NCBI GenBank assembly: GCA_964365905.1 | Contig: CAYIRQ010000024.1 | Location: 1-14,078, forward strand | Source of the DNA: CAYIRQ01 sp964365905 | Lineage (GTDB): Bacteria > Patescibacteriota > Gracilibacteria > Peribacterales > Peribacteraceae | DNA length: 14,078 nt | Direction of reading: 5' to 3' | In this document: positions 1 to 5,666 of the stretch, one piece after another | How the letters are laid out: each line of letters begins with the position of its first letter | How positions within the stretch are numbered: position 1 is the first letter of the stretch | Made by a program: the position numbers and the translations under genes | The notes under the pieces: generated by a model | What the model saw: the letters and a program-made list of their open reading frames with translations, nothing else | What the model was told of the DNA's origin: nothing | Databases searched by the model: none

Positions 1-260
1 GCTGTGGTCGGAACCCCCTTCTCGCAGTAAACGTCTTTCGTGAGGTACGGGATGCCCGTGAGCGGATGATCGAACGTTCCTTTTTGATCGAGCGCTCTCG
101 CCTGCTTGAGAGCCTGCTCGCCATTGTTATAGACAACGGCATGGAGCAGAGAATCAACCTTCTGGATGCGATCGAGGCATGCTTGCACGAGTTCCTCGCA
201 GGAAATCTCCTTGTTCCTGAGCTTTTCGTGTGCTGCGGTGATCGTAAGAGAGGAAAGCAT
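1..260 (-). CDS. gatA: Asp/Glu-tRNA amidotransferase subunit A, N-terminal part (runs off the window)
   Basis: GatA is the amidase subunit of GatCAB, which converts Glu-tRNA(Gln) and Asp-tRNA(Asn) to the amidated forms. Only the first 86 residues are inside the window. The protein starts MLSSLTITAAHEKL, has the usual early helices (EELVQACLDRI), and reaches LTGIPYLTKDVYCEKGV. The lysine of TKD (residue 75) fits the catalytic Lys of the Ser-Ser-Lys amidase triad; the two serines lie outside the window. The ATG at 258-260 follows directly on a CCCTAA/CCCGAA hexamer array, with no Shine-Dalgarno site. gatC lies upstream on the same strand, but the pair is split by a four-helix-bundle gene, so the native leader has probably been replaced by repeat sequence. 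Identification is firm; expression without its own leader is an open point. Confidence 0.93.
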   Translation of the reverse strand, partial: MLSSLTITAAHEKLRNKEISCEELVQACLDRIQKVDSLLHAVVYNNGEQALKQARALDQKGTFDHPLTGIPYLTKDVYCEKGVPTT

Positions 261-287
261 AGGGTTAGGGTTCGGGTTAGGGTTCGG
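261..287. repeat. Left hexamer array of an inverted pair (GGGTTA/GGGTTC)
   Basis: Four telomere-like hexamers in the order GGGTTA, GGGTTC, GGGTTA, GGGTTC, then GG. The reverse complement of the array at 662-688 matches it at 22 of 27 positions, so the two face each other around the four-helix-bundle gene. The array holds the stop codon of that gene and ends at the gatA start codon. Confidence 0.9.
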
Positions 288-642
288 ACCGTGGAGAGAA
301 TGCACGAATGAGACCTGAAAAGAGTTGTCCCTCCCTCTCCACAAGTTCAAGTGCTCTTTGCCCGTCTTGTTGCTGGAAGTACCTCAACTCAATACAAATC
401 AGGAGATACGCTTTCACCTCTGAGCACTCTCCGCGGGAAATTGTGTACTTGTGTGCTTTGTCTGCTGGGCTCGCACGACTGAAACCCTCGGCAAGATTTG
501 CAAGAATGCTTGTTGTCGCGCGCCGCAGCTGCGAAGTCATTCCGTACTGCTCTTCTTTCGGCAGACGCTTTGTAAGTGCGTAGATTTCTTGCAGGAGTTC
601 CATGCCCACCTTCCAAGCCTCTAAATCTGTGAATGAATCCAT
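277..642 (-). CDS. Four-helix-bundle protein (23S rRNA intervening-sequence protein family)
   Basis: A 121-residue protein of the S23/IVP-like four-helix-bundle family, which is encoded in 23S rRNA intervening sequences in some bacteria and found free-standing in many others; its biochemical role is not established. Family marks are DLEAWKVGMELLQEIYALTKRLPKEE (start to about residue 31), the central SQLRRATTSILANLAEGF (about 37-54), and the SRGECSEVKAYL helix. No signal peptide or membrane segment is seen. The gene sits between gatC and gatA on the same strand, 8 bases after the gatC stop. Its TAA stop is a CCCTAA unit of the hexamer array at 261-287, and a second array in inverted orientation lies 20 bases before its ATG, inside the gatC end. 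It therefore looks like cargo of a repeat-bounded cassette. Confidence 0.9.
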   Translation of the reverse strand: MDSFTDLEAWKVGMELLQEIYALTKRLPKEEQYGMTSQLRRATTSILANLAEGFSRASPADKAHKYTISRGECSEVKAYLLICIELRYFQQQDGQRALELVEREGQLFSGLIRAFSPRSEP

Positions 643-650
643 GATAATAG

Positions 651-983
651 TCAGAATTTTGCCGAATCCGAACCCGAATCCGAACCCCGCGCGTGCGCGC
701 TATACGTCTCAATCTGATCATTCACGATCGGAAGAGGCGAACAGGCGAGCAGGTCTTCCGGAGTCGCTTCGGATGATTGCACTTCATCGTTCCGTACCAC
801 AGTTGTGAGTCCGGTGACCTGAGCCGTCGGTTCCACGTCCTCTGTCTGAAGCTCATTCAATACCTCGATGTATTCAAGGATCTTCGTGAGCTCGACGCTA
901 TACTTTTGCACTTCTTCATCGCTCAAGCGCAGACGCGCGAGCCGCGCGATATGCCGAACCTGCTCTTCTGTGAGAGTTGCCAC
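651..983 (-). CDS. gatC: Asp/Glu-tRNA amidotransferase subunit C
   Basis: GatC is the small subunit that wraps around GatA and GatB in the tRNA-dependent amidotransferase. The 110-residue product shows the family start (VRHIARLARLRLSDEEV), the ELTKILEYIEVLNEL helix, and the extended DVEPTAQVTGLTTVVRNDEV segment. The last residues, GSDSGSDSAKF, come from a hexamer repeat array and look acquired; a usual GatC ends near the preceding SAHA stretch. The start is GTG at 981-983, with no Shine-Dalgarno site. An extended -10-like TGGTATCCT ends 6 bases before it, which may mean a leaderless transcript, although adk ends only 24 bases upstream and the two could also be co-transcribed. Confidence 0.92.
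   Translation of the reverse strand: MATLTEEQVRHIARLARLRLSDEEVQKYSVELTKILEYIEVLNELQTEDVEPTAQVTGLTTVVRNDEVQSSEATPEDLLACSPLPIVNDQIETYSAHARGSDSGSDSAKF
662..688. repeat. Right hexamer array of the inverted pair (CCGAAT/CCGAAC)
   Basis: Hexamers of the type CCGAAT and CCGAAC, the inverted partner of 261-287. On the minus strand the array is read in frame as the GSDSGSDS tail of GatC. It is followed by a perfect small GC palindrome at 689-700 (arms GCGCG and CGCGC). Confidence 0.88.
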
Positions 984-989
984 AAGGAA

Positions 990-998
990 AGGATACCA
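990..998 (-). promoter_or_regulatory. Possible extended -10 element of gatC (leaderless)
   Basis: On the minus strand TGG-TATCCT stands 6 bases before the GTG start of gatC. The spacing would put the transcription start at or next to the start codon. No good -35 is visible. Support comes mainly from the similar arrangement before three other genes in this window. Confidence 0.35.
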
Positions 999-1007
999 TT
1001 ATCGATG

Positions 1008-1577
1008 TCATCCTGCCTTCTTCAGCATGCGTCCGTAAATTTCCTCGACGCTTCCCTCCCCGTCGATTTCCCAAAGCTTGCCCCGGGCGCGATACCTCTC
1101 GATGACCGGCGTCGTTTTCTCGAGAAAGGTCCGCATGCGGCGTCGGATCGTTTCTTCCGAAGCATCGTCTGCCCTCCCTTCGATCTTCGCACGGCCCAGG
1201 ATGCGCTTCAAACCTTCCTCGGGATCGAGGGTGATCTGGACGCAGTGGAACTCCCGCCCCAATGCTTCCATGAGCGCATCGAAATCCCGCATCTGATTTT
1301 CATCCCGTGGAATACCATCAAAGAGGATCTTTTGATCTCTTGGTTGATCGTCAATGAATGCTGCTATGACATCCATGATCATCCGATGAGGGACAAGCTT
1401 GCCGGCATCAATATAAGATTTCACCGTGTTCCCCAACTCCGAGCCCGACATCGAAATCCGGCGCAACTCTCCCCCCGCTTCGAAGATCTCGAAATCAAAT
1501 TCCTTTGCAAGCATCTTCGCTTGAGTACCCTTGCCGCTGCCCTGGATACCGAAGAGCACTAAATCCATCGAATACAT
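1008..1577 (-). CDS. adk: Adenylate kinase
   Basis: Converts AMP plus ATP to two ADP; cytosolic. The protein starts MYSMDLVLFG, with the P-loop GIQGSGKGTQ near residues 10-19. The NMP-binding part has LFDGIPRDENQ, where the Arg of GxPR contacts AMP, and the lid region runs GRADDASEETIRRRMRTFLEKTTPVIERY. The lid is the short type without a zinc-finger insert. Length is about 189 residues, or 186 from the second ATG at 1566-1568, which is equally credible because the family core starts there. The frame stays open upstream to 1793, but that stretch is translated repeat (SPAHAGEG, AFSQREKG) and is left out. The GGGAGAAGGG before the ATG could serve as ribosome binding site and belongs to a palindromic repeat arm. 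gatC follows 24 bases downstream. Confidence 0.93.
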   Translation of the reverse strand: MYSMDLVLFGIQGSGKGTQAKMLAKEFDFEIFEAGGELRRISMSGSELGNTVKSYIDAGKLVPHRMIMDVIAAFIDDQPRDQKILFDGIPRDENQMRDFDALMEALGREFHCVQITLDPEEGLKRILGRAKIEGRADDASEETIRRRMRTFLEKTTPVIERYRARGKLWEIDGEGSVEEIYGRMLKKAG

Positions 1578-1585
1578 GATAAATC

Positions 1586-1720
1586 CCTTCTCCCTTTGGG
1601 AGAAGGCGGGGATGAGGGGAAGATTTCCCCTCACTCTATCCTTCTCCCAGCCTTCGCCCGCATGTGCGGGGCTTCCACCTTCGCTCTTCGAGCTACGGTG
1701 GACAGGTCGGCCAGCAAGCC
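1586..1720. repeat. Cluster of dispersed palindromic repeats
   Basis: Three hairpins in a row. 1586-1606: CCTTCTCCC, TTT, then its exact reverse complement. About 1614-1632: GAGGGGAA, three bases, then TTCCCCTC. 1655-1672: CGCCCGCATGTGCGGGGC, a GC palindrome. They are followed by TCCACC...GGTGGA (about 1674-1702) with TTCGAGCTACGG inside. Sequences of this style (the translations AFSQREKG, SPAHAGEG and SSKSEGG) recur as intergenic repeats in many environmental bacterial genomes; that is recollection, not a search. The first arm lies directly upstream of adk and may supply its ribosome binding site. Confidence 0.75.
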
Positions 1721-1763
1721 GCGGGGAGAGGGGATGTTTTGTGTGCTGCGTTTTGTCGGGTTT

Positions 1764-1793
1764 GTGGGAGGGAAACCCAGGTTTCCCTCCCAC
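1764..1793. repeat. Perfect 14-bp inverted repeat with 2-base loop
   Basis: GTGGGAGGGAAACC, then CA, then the exact reverse complement. It would form a very stable cruciform or RNA hairpin. No T-run follows on either strand, so it is not a standard intrinsic terminator. A second GTGGGAGGG half-copy appears at about 1831-1839. Confidence 0.88.
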
Positions 1794-2013
1794 GAGAGGA
1801 GCGTTCCTTCTTGCGTCTTCTCATTTCCCCGTGGGAGGGCGCGAGAAGAGGGAATGGATGCTCCGCTGTGCGGTGATCGGCCGCTTCTTCCTTACGGAAT
1901 GCGCTGGATTATCCGAGGCGCGCATGCCTCTGTTTGTTTTTTGCTTGTATGTTTATTTAAGCAGAAAGAACAATGTTTGTGTTTGAAAACAGGCGATCAA
2001 CCTGCGGACGTAA

Positions 2014-2049
2014 GGAAGAGGAGAATGCCCGTGGGCACGCTTCTCTTCC
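2014..2049. repeat. Imperfect hairpin upstream of gmk
   Basis: Outer arms GGAAGAG / CTCTTCC and inner arms TGCCC / GGGCA around GT, with a few unpaired bases between. An additional inverted pair, TTCTTCCTTACG at 1885-1896 and CGTAAGGAAGAG at 2009-2020 (11 of 12 matching), overlaps its left side, so alternative pairing is possible. The role is unknown; it could be a repeat or a leader structure. Confidence 0.6.
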
Positions 2050-2090
2050 CCGCGGGATTTGAAAAAGAACAAATCTTGTCAGTATAGCAT

Positions 2091-2162
2091 GGGGCAGGGG
2101 CTAGGGCTAGGGCTGGAATGACGATTGCAAGGAGTCCTAGCCCCAGCCCCAGCCCCAGCCCT
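2091..2162. repeat. Facing hexamer arms (AGGGCT / AGCCCC) at the start of gmk
   Basis: A G-rich arm (2091-2116, units GGGGCT and AGGGCT) and a C-rich arm (2136-2162, units AGCCCC) face each other across about 19 bases. Most positions pair, with one mismatch per unit. If read from the ATG at 2118, the C-rich arm is translated as repeated Ser-Pro. The layout (G-rich then C-rich) is the same as around the four-helix gene and inside uvrA. Confidence 0.85.
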
Positions 2163-2786
2163 ATGATCTCTGTGATGACAGAAGAGAAAGGCAATGCGCG
2201 GAATGGCAAACTCGTCCTCCTCATCGGCCCATCGGGCGTGGGGAAGAGTGTGATTCTGAAGGCGCTGAAAAAACGAAATCCCGATCTCCATTTTCCCCGT
2301 TCTGCAACAACGCGACCCCGACGTCCCGGGGAAGGGGAAGAGCTCTACGAGTTCGTGACCGACGACATATTTGATCGCTCCCTTCGGGACGGCAAACTCC
2401 TCGAGTGGGCGAGGGTGCATGAGGGAGCCCGCTATGGAACGCTCCTTTCAGAGATCATTCCTGCAATCGAGGAAGGCAAGATCGTCGTGCGCGAAGTGGA
2501 CGTGCAGGGGTTTGAGAGCATCCGTGCGAACGCTCTCTTTGCAGGACCCCAGGCGCTCTACCGCCTGCAATCCATTTTCATTCTCCCGGAAAGCAAAGAA
2601 CAGCTCATCGCGCGCATCCGCAAACGCGCGCCGATCAATGAAGAGGAATTGCAGAAGCGCATTGCGAGCATGGAGCGGGAGCTTGCGTATGCACCCCTCT
2701 GTGAGCAAATCATCGTCAATCGGGAGGGAAAGATCGCGGAAGCGGTGGAAGGAATGGAGAAGATTATTGTCGGTGCCGGGCAATGA
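2118..2786 (+). CDS. gmk: Guanylate kinase
   Basis: Phosphorylates GMP (and dGMP) to the diphosphate with ATP; cytosolic. The P-loop GPSGVGKS is at residues 37-44, the GMP-binding RSATTRPRRPGE at 61-72, with Y77 in the GEELYEF stretch (the family's DY.F position) and the EVDVQG strand further on. The C-terminal helix EEELQKRIASMEREL leads to the usual CEQIIVNREGKIAEAVE ending. The start is uncertain: the ATG at 2118 adds a Ser-Pro repeat made by the hexamer arm, while ATGs at 2163 (MISVMTEEKG) and 2175 give a normal-length enzyme. None has a clear Shine-Dalgarno site. The last 23 bases overlap the end of the convergent small gene at 2764. A second, diverged copy of the gmk end lies at 3696-3848, so the 3' end of this gene may be a replacement. 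Confidence 0.93.
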   Translation: MTIARSPSPSPSPSPMISVMTEEKGNARNGKLVLLIGPSGVGKSVILKALKKRNPDLHFPRSATTRPRRPGEGEELYEFVTDDIFDRSLRDGKLLEWARVHEGARYGTLLSEIIPAIEEGKIVVREVDVQGFESIRANALFAGPQALYRLQSIFILPESKEQLIARIRKRAPINEEELQKRIASMERELAYAPLCEQIIVNREGKIAEAVEGMEKIIVGAGQ

Positions 2787-3012
2787 GAAATTTCGTCGCC
2801 TTCTTCAGTTTTTCGGGCACGCGGATCTCCTCAATGATTTCCGCAAGGCGCCTCCAGTCTTCGGGTGTGAACGCGCGCCAGAGCCGCCATTCGATGAAGC
2901 GGGCATAATACTGGCACTCCTCCGCTCTGTTGCGCCATGGCGGGAGGCAGAGGAATCCGTCCCAATTCAGGAGTACTTCCAGCCGCTTCTTGGGGTATTC
3001 CCGAATGTTCAT
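2764..3012 (-). CDS. Small helical protein, partner of the AbiEii-like gene (unknown function)
   Basis: I do not recognise a family. The 82-residue product starts MNIREYPKKRLEVLLNWDGF, is rich in Trp and Arg (YARFIEWRLWRAFTPEDWRRL), and ends in a basic KLKKATKFLIARHRQ helix. No signal peptide or membrane segment is seen. Its ATG overlaps the stop of the nucleotidyltransferase gene by 4 bases (ATGA), a tight coupling that suggests the two products work together, perhaps as the neutralising or regulatory half of a toxin-like pair. The usual AbiE order is antitoxin first and toxin second, so the position downstream is unusual. Its end overlaps gmk by 23 bases on the opposite strand. Confidence 0.72.
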   Translation of the reverse strand: MNIREYPKKRLEVLLNWDGFLCLPPWRNRAEECQYYARFIEWRLWRAFTPEDWRRLAEIIEEIRVPEKLKKATKFLIARHRQ

Positions 3013-3680
3013 AGGCTGGTGCTCTGCAGAAGGAAATCCACTTGATCGTGCACCAAATGTACATTCTCCTTTCCATTTCTTATGAAGCGATCACTGGTGA
3101 CGACAAAGAGCTCGCGCTTGTGGAGGAGCTCCTCGAGCAGCTTCTCCTCCGTGATTGTCCCCATCCGGTATTTCTCCTCTGCAAGTCTCTCAAGATCGGC
3201 CAGAAGCCAGTGTTCCCGTTTCGTCAGAAACGCGATGTCGATATAGTCCTTCAGCTCATCTCGCGAACAGAGCGCTCCAGCCTTACTCGCGCCGATATCG
3301 CGGATGCCAGCCGTGCGCAGAGCGCCGAATGCCGCTGGCTTGTCGATGAGAGGTGTCATTTCGTAGATGCAATCCACGAACATTCCTTGTTCTCTCAACA
3401 CAAACCCTCGATCTGTCTCGTCGAATGAATCGCGGCCCAACACGTCCACGATTGCTTCTCTCATGCTCACCCATGATAGTCGGAATTGACGGGAATCCAC
3501 CTCCGGAAACGTGAAGAAATCGAGATCGTTGCTCTCCCGGGGGACGATGCCGAGAGCCTTGAGGAGCGTGCCGCCCGTAAAGTAGAAGTGCTCCGTGAAG
3601 CGCTCCTCGCGCTCCAGCCGCGCAAGCAGCGCACGCTGCACCGGGGTCAGATCCTGCAAATCATCGAGCGTGTGCTGCAC
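3009..3680 (-). CDS. AbiEii/AbiGii-type nucleotidyltransferase
   Basis: A 223-residue protein of the AbiEii nucleotidyltransferase fold. The marks are YFTGGTLL (residues 33-40), followed by the metal-binding SNDLDFFTF (50-58, with D52 and D54), then GIRDIGASKAGALCSRDELKDYIDIAFL, which matches the family's second conserved block (Lys, Arg and KDY.DI). Family members act as toxins that nucleotidylate RNA or protein targets in abortive infection, but many chromosomal copies, especially in small genomes, have no tested role. No AbiEi-like antitoxin is visible; instead an 82-residue protein overlaps its stop. A TGGTATACT element ends 9 bases before the ATG, suggesting its own leaderless promoter. 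The pair sits between gmk and an orphan gmk end, which points to insertion as a unit. Confidence 0.85.
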   Translation of the reverse strand: MQHTLDDLQDLTPVQRALLARLEREERFTEHFYFTGGTLLKALGIVPRESNDLDFFTFPEVDSRQFRLSWVSMREAIVDVLGRDSFDETDRGFVLREQGMFVDCIYEMTPLIDKPAAFGALRTAGIRDIGASKAGALCSRDELKDYIDIAFLTKREHWLLADLERLAEEKYRMGTITEEKLLEELLHKRELFVVTSDRFIRNGKENVHLVHDQVDFLLQSTSL

Positions 3681-3689
3681 GGTGCGGAC

Positions 3690-3698
3690 AGTATACCA
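3690..3698 (-). promoter_or_regulatory. Probable extended -10 element of the AbiEii-like gene
   Basis: On the minus strand TGG-TATACT ends 9 bases before the ATG at 3678-3680, so transcription would begin within a few bases of the start codon. No -35 match is seen, in keeping with an extended -10 promoter. It overlaps the first codons of the orphan gmk fragment on the other strand. Confidence 0.5.
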
Positions 3699-3848
3699 AA
3701 TCCACGTGAGGACGAGCTGCAGCGCAGGATTGCGAGCATGAAGAAAGAACTTGGCACCGCAGCACTCTGCGATGTGCGTTTGGTGAATCGGGAGGAAGCG
3801 CTGAACGACACTGTGGCGTCAGTGGAGAAAGCAGTGAGAAGTGATTGA
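3696..3848 (+). pseudogene. Orphan 3' end of a second guanylate kinase gene
   Basis: The plus-strand reading NPREDELQRRIASMKKELGTAALCDVRLVNREEALNDTVASVEKAV ends with TGA. It aligns without gaps to the C-terminus of the intact Gmk upstream (EEELQKRIASMEREL..., CEQIIVNREGKIAEAVEGMEK), with about half of the residues identical. Both copies share the 12-base ATTGCGAGCATG (2661-2672 and 3729-3740). There is no P-loop or GMP site upstream, because the preceding bases belong to the opposite-strand AbiEii gene, so this cannot be a working kinase. It ends 1 base before the convergent prepilin gene. The simplest reading is that gmk originally ended here and an inserted module brought a new 3' end. Confidence 0.82.
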
Positions 3849-3849
3849 C

Positions 3850-5517
3850 TCATCGAATTCTCAGGAAGACGTCCCAGACATCATTCGTATCGTTCGCAAC
3901 AATCGTGTTTGCCGGTGAACTGAATCCCACGATGCTGCCGTCCGCGTTGATCGAGGGGAAGATTTCCGGATCCTCACCGTGATTTGCTTCTCCGTTGCTC
4001 TCAGTCAGACTTACTCGCGTCGTGGCGCCGAGCGCAAGGTCCCGTACGAAGACATCCTGAAACCCGTTCGTGTCGCTGGAAACCAGATTCGACGCGAAGG
4101 AGAGGAATGCGACCGCAGCGCCGTTTGCGCTGATTGCCGGAAGATAAGACTGGTTGTTGCCCTCTGCGCCGCCCGTCGTGATGCTCAGCCTGGAGGTCTC
4201 TCCGGTCTGGCGATCATGGAGGAACACATCTTCCTTTCCGTTCGCGTCTCCGGAGACGAGATTGGTGGCGGAAGACGAGAAGGCGATGAAGCGTCCATCG
4301 CTGCTCATGGAAGTGTCCATACTCGAGTTATTTCCCTGCGTCCCGTCCGATGCCACGCTCACGCGAACGGTCGTTCCCGCCTCCCAGTCGCGGAGGAAGA
4401 TGTCCTCTTCCCCGTTCGTATCCCCGGGAACGAGATTCCCCGCGTTCGATCGGAAGGCAACATATTGCCCATTCGCGCTCACTCGTGCCATTTCGCTGCC
4501 GGCATTCCCCTCTGTCCCGTCATTCGCCACGCTCACGCGAACGGTCGTCTGCGTCTCCCGGTCGCGGAGGAAGACGTCCTCCTGTCCGTTCGTGTCTCCG
4601 GAAACGAGATTCGAGGAAAACGACGAGAATGCGACGTAGCGACCGTTGTCGCTGACGGAAGCCGCGGCAGAAATGTTATTCCCCTCCGTCCCGTCCGACG
4701 CCACGCTCACGCGCATCGTTGCGTTCGTCTGGCGATCGCGGAGGAAGACGTCCCGACGATTGTTCGTATCCCCGGCGACGAGGTTTGCGGCGGAGGAAAC
4801 GAAGATAATGAACCGCCCATCGGCGCTGACATCGGGAGTATTGCTTTCCGCATTCCCCTCCGTCCCGTCCGACGCCACGCTCACGCGCATCGTTGCGTTC
4901 GTCTGGCGATCGCGGAGGAAAATATCCGATTGTCCATTGGTGTCCCCGGCGACGAGGTTCGAGGCATAGGACTGAAAGACGACGTACCGCCCATCGGCGC
5001 TCAGGAGAGAATAGAAGCTGGAACCATCCCCTTCCGTCCCATCACTCGCGATGCTGATGCGAATGGTCGGAAAGCCGGAAGGACCGTTGCTCTGCTGACC
5101 AAGTTCCTCCCCCAAATGCGCCGCGACCACGAGCACCCGTCCGCTATTCTTATACACCGTGTACCCCGTGTAGTTCGGATTTGTCTCGCGCTTGTCCCTC
5201 GGAAGCGCCGCCATGTACGTGGGAATGAGCCCGTCGAGGTTCGCGCAAGTCGGGTCCGTCATGACCGTATAGGTGCAGATCGGCTTCGCGTTCGCCTGCC
5301 CTTCGGGAATATTCACGTCGTTCAGAAGTTCCCATTCCCCGACGAGGTGCTGATACATCGCGTTCTCAAGCTGCTTCTGGTAGTGCCGGTGCTCCGCGTC
5401 GAGCGAGTCCGTGAAAATCCGCTGCACGCGGATGGCGCCGAAGATCATGCCCGCGAGCGCGACGATGATCGCGATGACGAGGAGCACCTCGAGGAGGGTG
5501 AAGCCCTTGCGACTCAC
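3850..5517 (-). CDS. Prepilin-like protein with a seven-repeat PD40/TolB-type propeller
   Basis: The N-terminus MSRKGFTLLEVLLVIAIIVALAGMIFG is a type IV prepilin signal: a short basic leader, cleavage after Gly, methylation at Phe, Glu at position +5, then one hydrophobic helix. About 125 residues of a pseudopilin-like region follow, with two Cys (CTYTVMTDPTC). Then come seven repeats of about 58 residues, each like RVSVASDGTEGN...SADGRFIAF...SNLVSGDTNGQEDVFLRD. The ADGR/VAF pattern is typical of WD40-like PD40 blades, and DTNGxxD resembles a calcium loop, so a seven-bladed propeller displayed outside the membrane is likely. I chose the GTG at 5515-5517 because it gives a normal short leader; the frame is open to a GTG at 5652, adding 45 Arg-rich residues. 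No other pilus gene is in the window. Confidence 0.85.
   Translation of the reverse strand: MSRKGFTLLEVLLVIAIIVALAGMIFGAIRVQRIFTDSLDAEHRHYQKQLENAMYQHLVGEWELLNDVNIPEGQANAKPICTYTVMTDPTCANLDGLIPTYMAALPRDKRETNPNYTGYTVYKNSGRVLVVAAHLGEELGQQSNGPSGFPTIRISIASDGTEGDGSSFYSLLSADGRYVVFQSYASNLVAGDTNGQSDIFLRDRQTNATMRVSVASDGTEGNAESNTPDVSADGRFIIFVSSAANLVAGDTNNRRDVFLRDRQTNATMRVSVASDGTEGNNISAAASVSDNGRYVAFSSFSSNLVSGDTNGQEDVFLRDRETQTTVRVSVANDGTEGNAGSEMARVSANGQYVAFRSNAGNLVPGDTNGEEDIFLRDWEAGTTVRVSVASDGTQGNNSSMDTSMSSDGRFIAFSSSATNLVSGDANGKEDVFLHDRQTGETSRLSITTGGAEGNNQSYLPAISANGAAVAFLSFASNLVSSDTNGFQDVFVRDLALGATTRVSLTESNGEANHGEDPEIFPSINADGSIVGFSSPANTIVANDTNDVWDVFLRIR
3853..5064 (-). repeat. Seven tandem coding repeats of about 174 bases (propeller blades)
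   Basis: Seven in-frame units of about 58 codons, beginning near the IRISIASDGTEG blade and ending at the stop. Two neighbouring blades share an identical 69-base stretch (4678-4746 and 4852-4920, exactly 174 bases apart), while the others are more diverged. The last blade is shortest and ends DVWDVFLRIR. Confidence 0.88.
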
Positions 5518-5666
5518 GATGCCCGAGCGCGGGGCAAGGCCTCGGCGGAGCGCGCGATGACGGATGTTCCCCCGTTGCTTCTCCGTTGGACGCAAGCGGC
5601 CCTGTAACCACGTTCGCAACATCGCAAGCAGTGTTCCCGAATGCGGGGCCACTGTGAAGGCACATG

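Larger units (their letters stand above)
1578..2117. other. Repeat-filled divergent spacer between adk and gmk
   Basis: About 540 bases with no credible gene; the open frames here are translations of repeats. It holds a cluster of palindromes (1586-1720), a perfect 14-bp hairpin (1764-1793), an AT-rich island around 1925-1990 that is the best place for promoters, an imperfect hairpin (2014-2049), and the G-rich arm of a hexamer pair just before gmk. On the plus strand TTGTCA followed by TATAGC at 2077-2088 hints at a start signal for gmk, but their spacing is too short for a normal -35/-10 pair. Confidence 0.7.

Noticed and set aside
261..287. A true telomere or replication end
   Set aside because: Only four imperfect hexamers, internal between genes, with an inverted partner 400 bases away; nothing suggests a chromosome end.
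1578..1793. N-terminal extension of adenylate kinase by 72 codons
   Set aside because: The stretch is translated palindromic repeat (SPAHAGEG, AFSQREKG) ahead of a normal family start.
1531..2087. Overlapping plus-strand frames in the adk-gmk spacer
   Set aside because: Cys/Arg-rich translations of repeats, no domain, no start signal.
3486..3695. 5' part of the plus-strand frame that ends in the gmk fragment
   Set aside because: This part mirrors the AbiEii gene and has no similarity to guanylate kinase; only 3696-3848 was kept as a gene remnant.
3979..5607. Long plus-strand open frame of 542 codons
   Set aside because: It is the opposite-strand shadow of the propeller gene; its apparent repeats mirror the blades and it has no recognisable domain.
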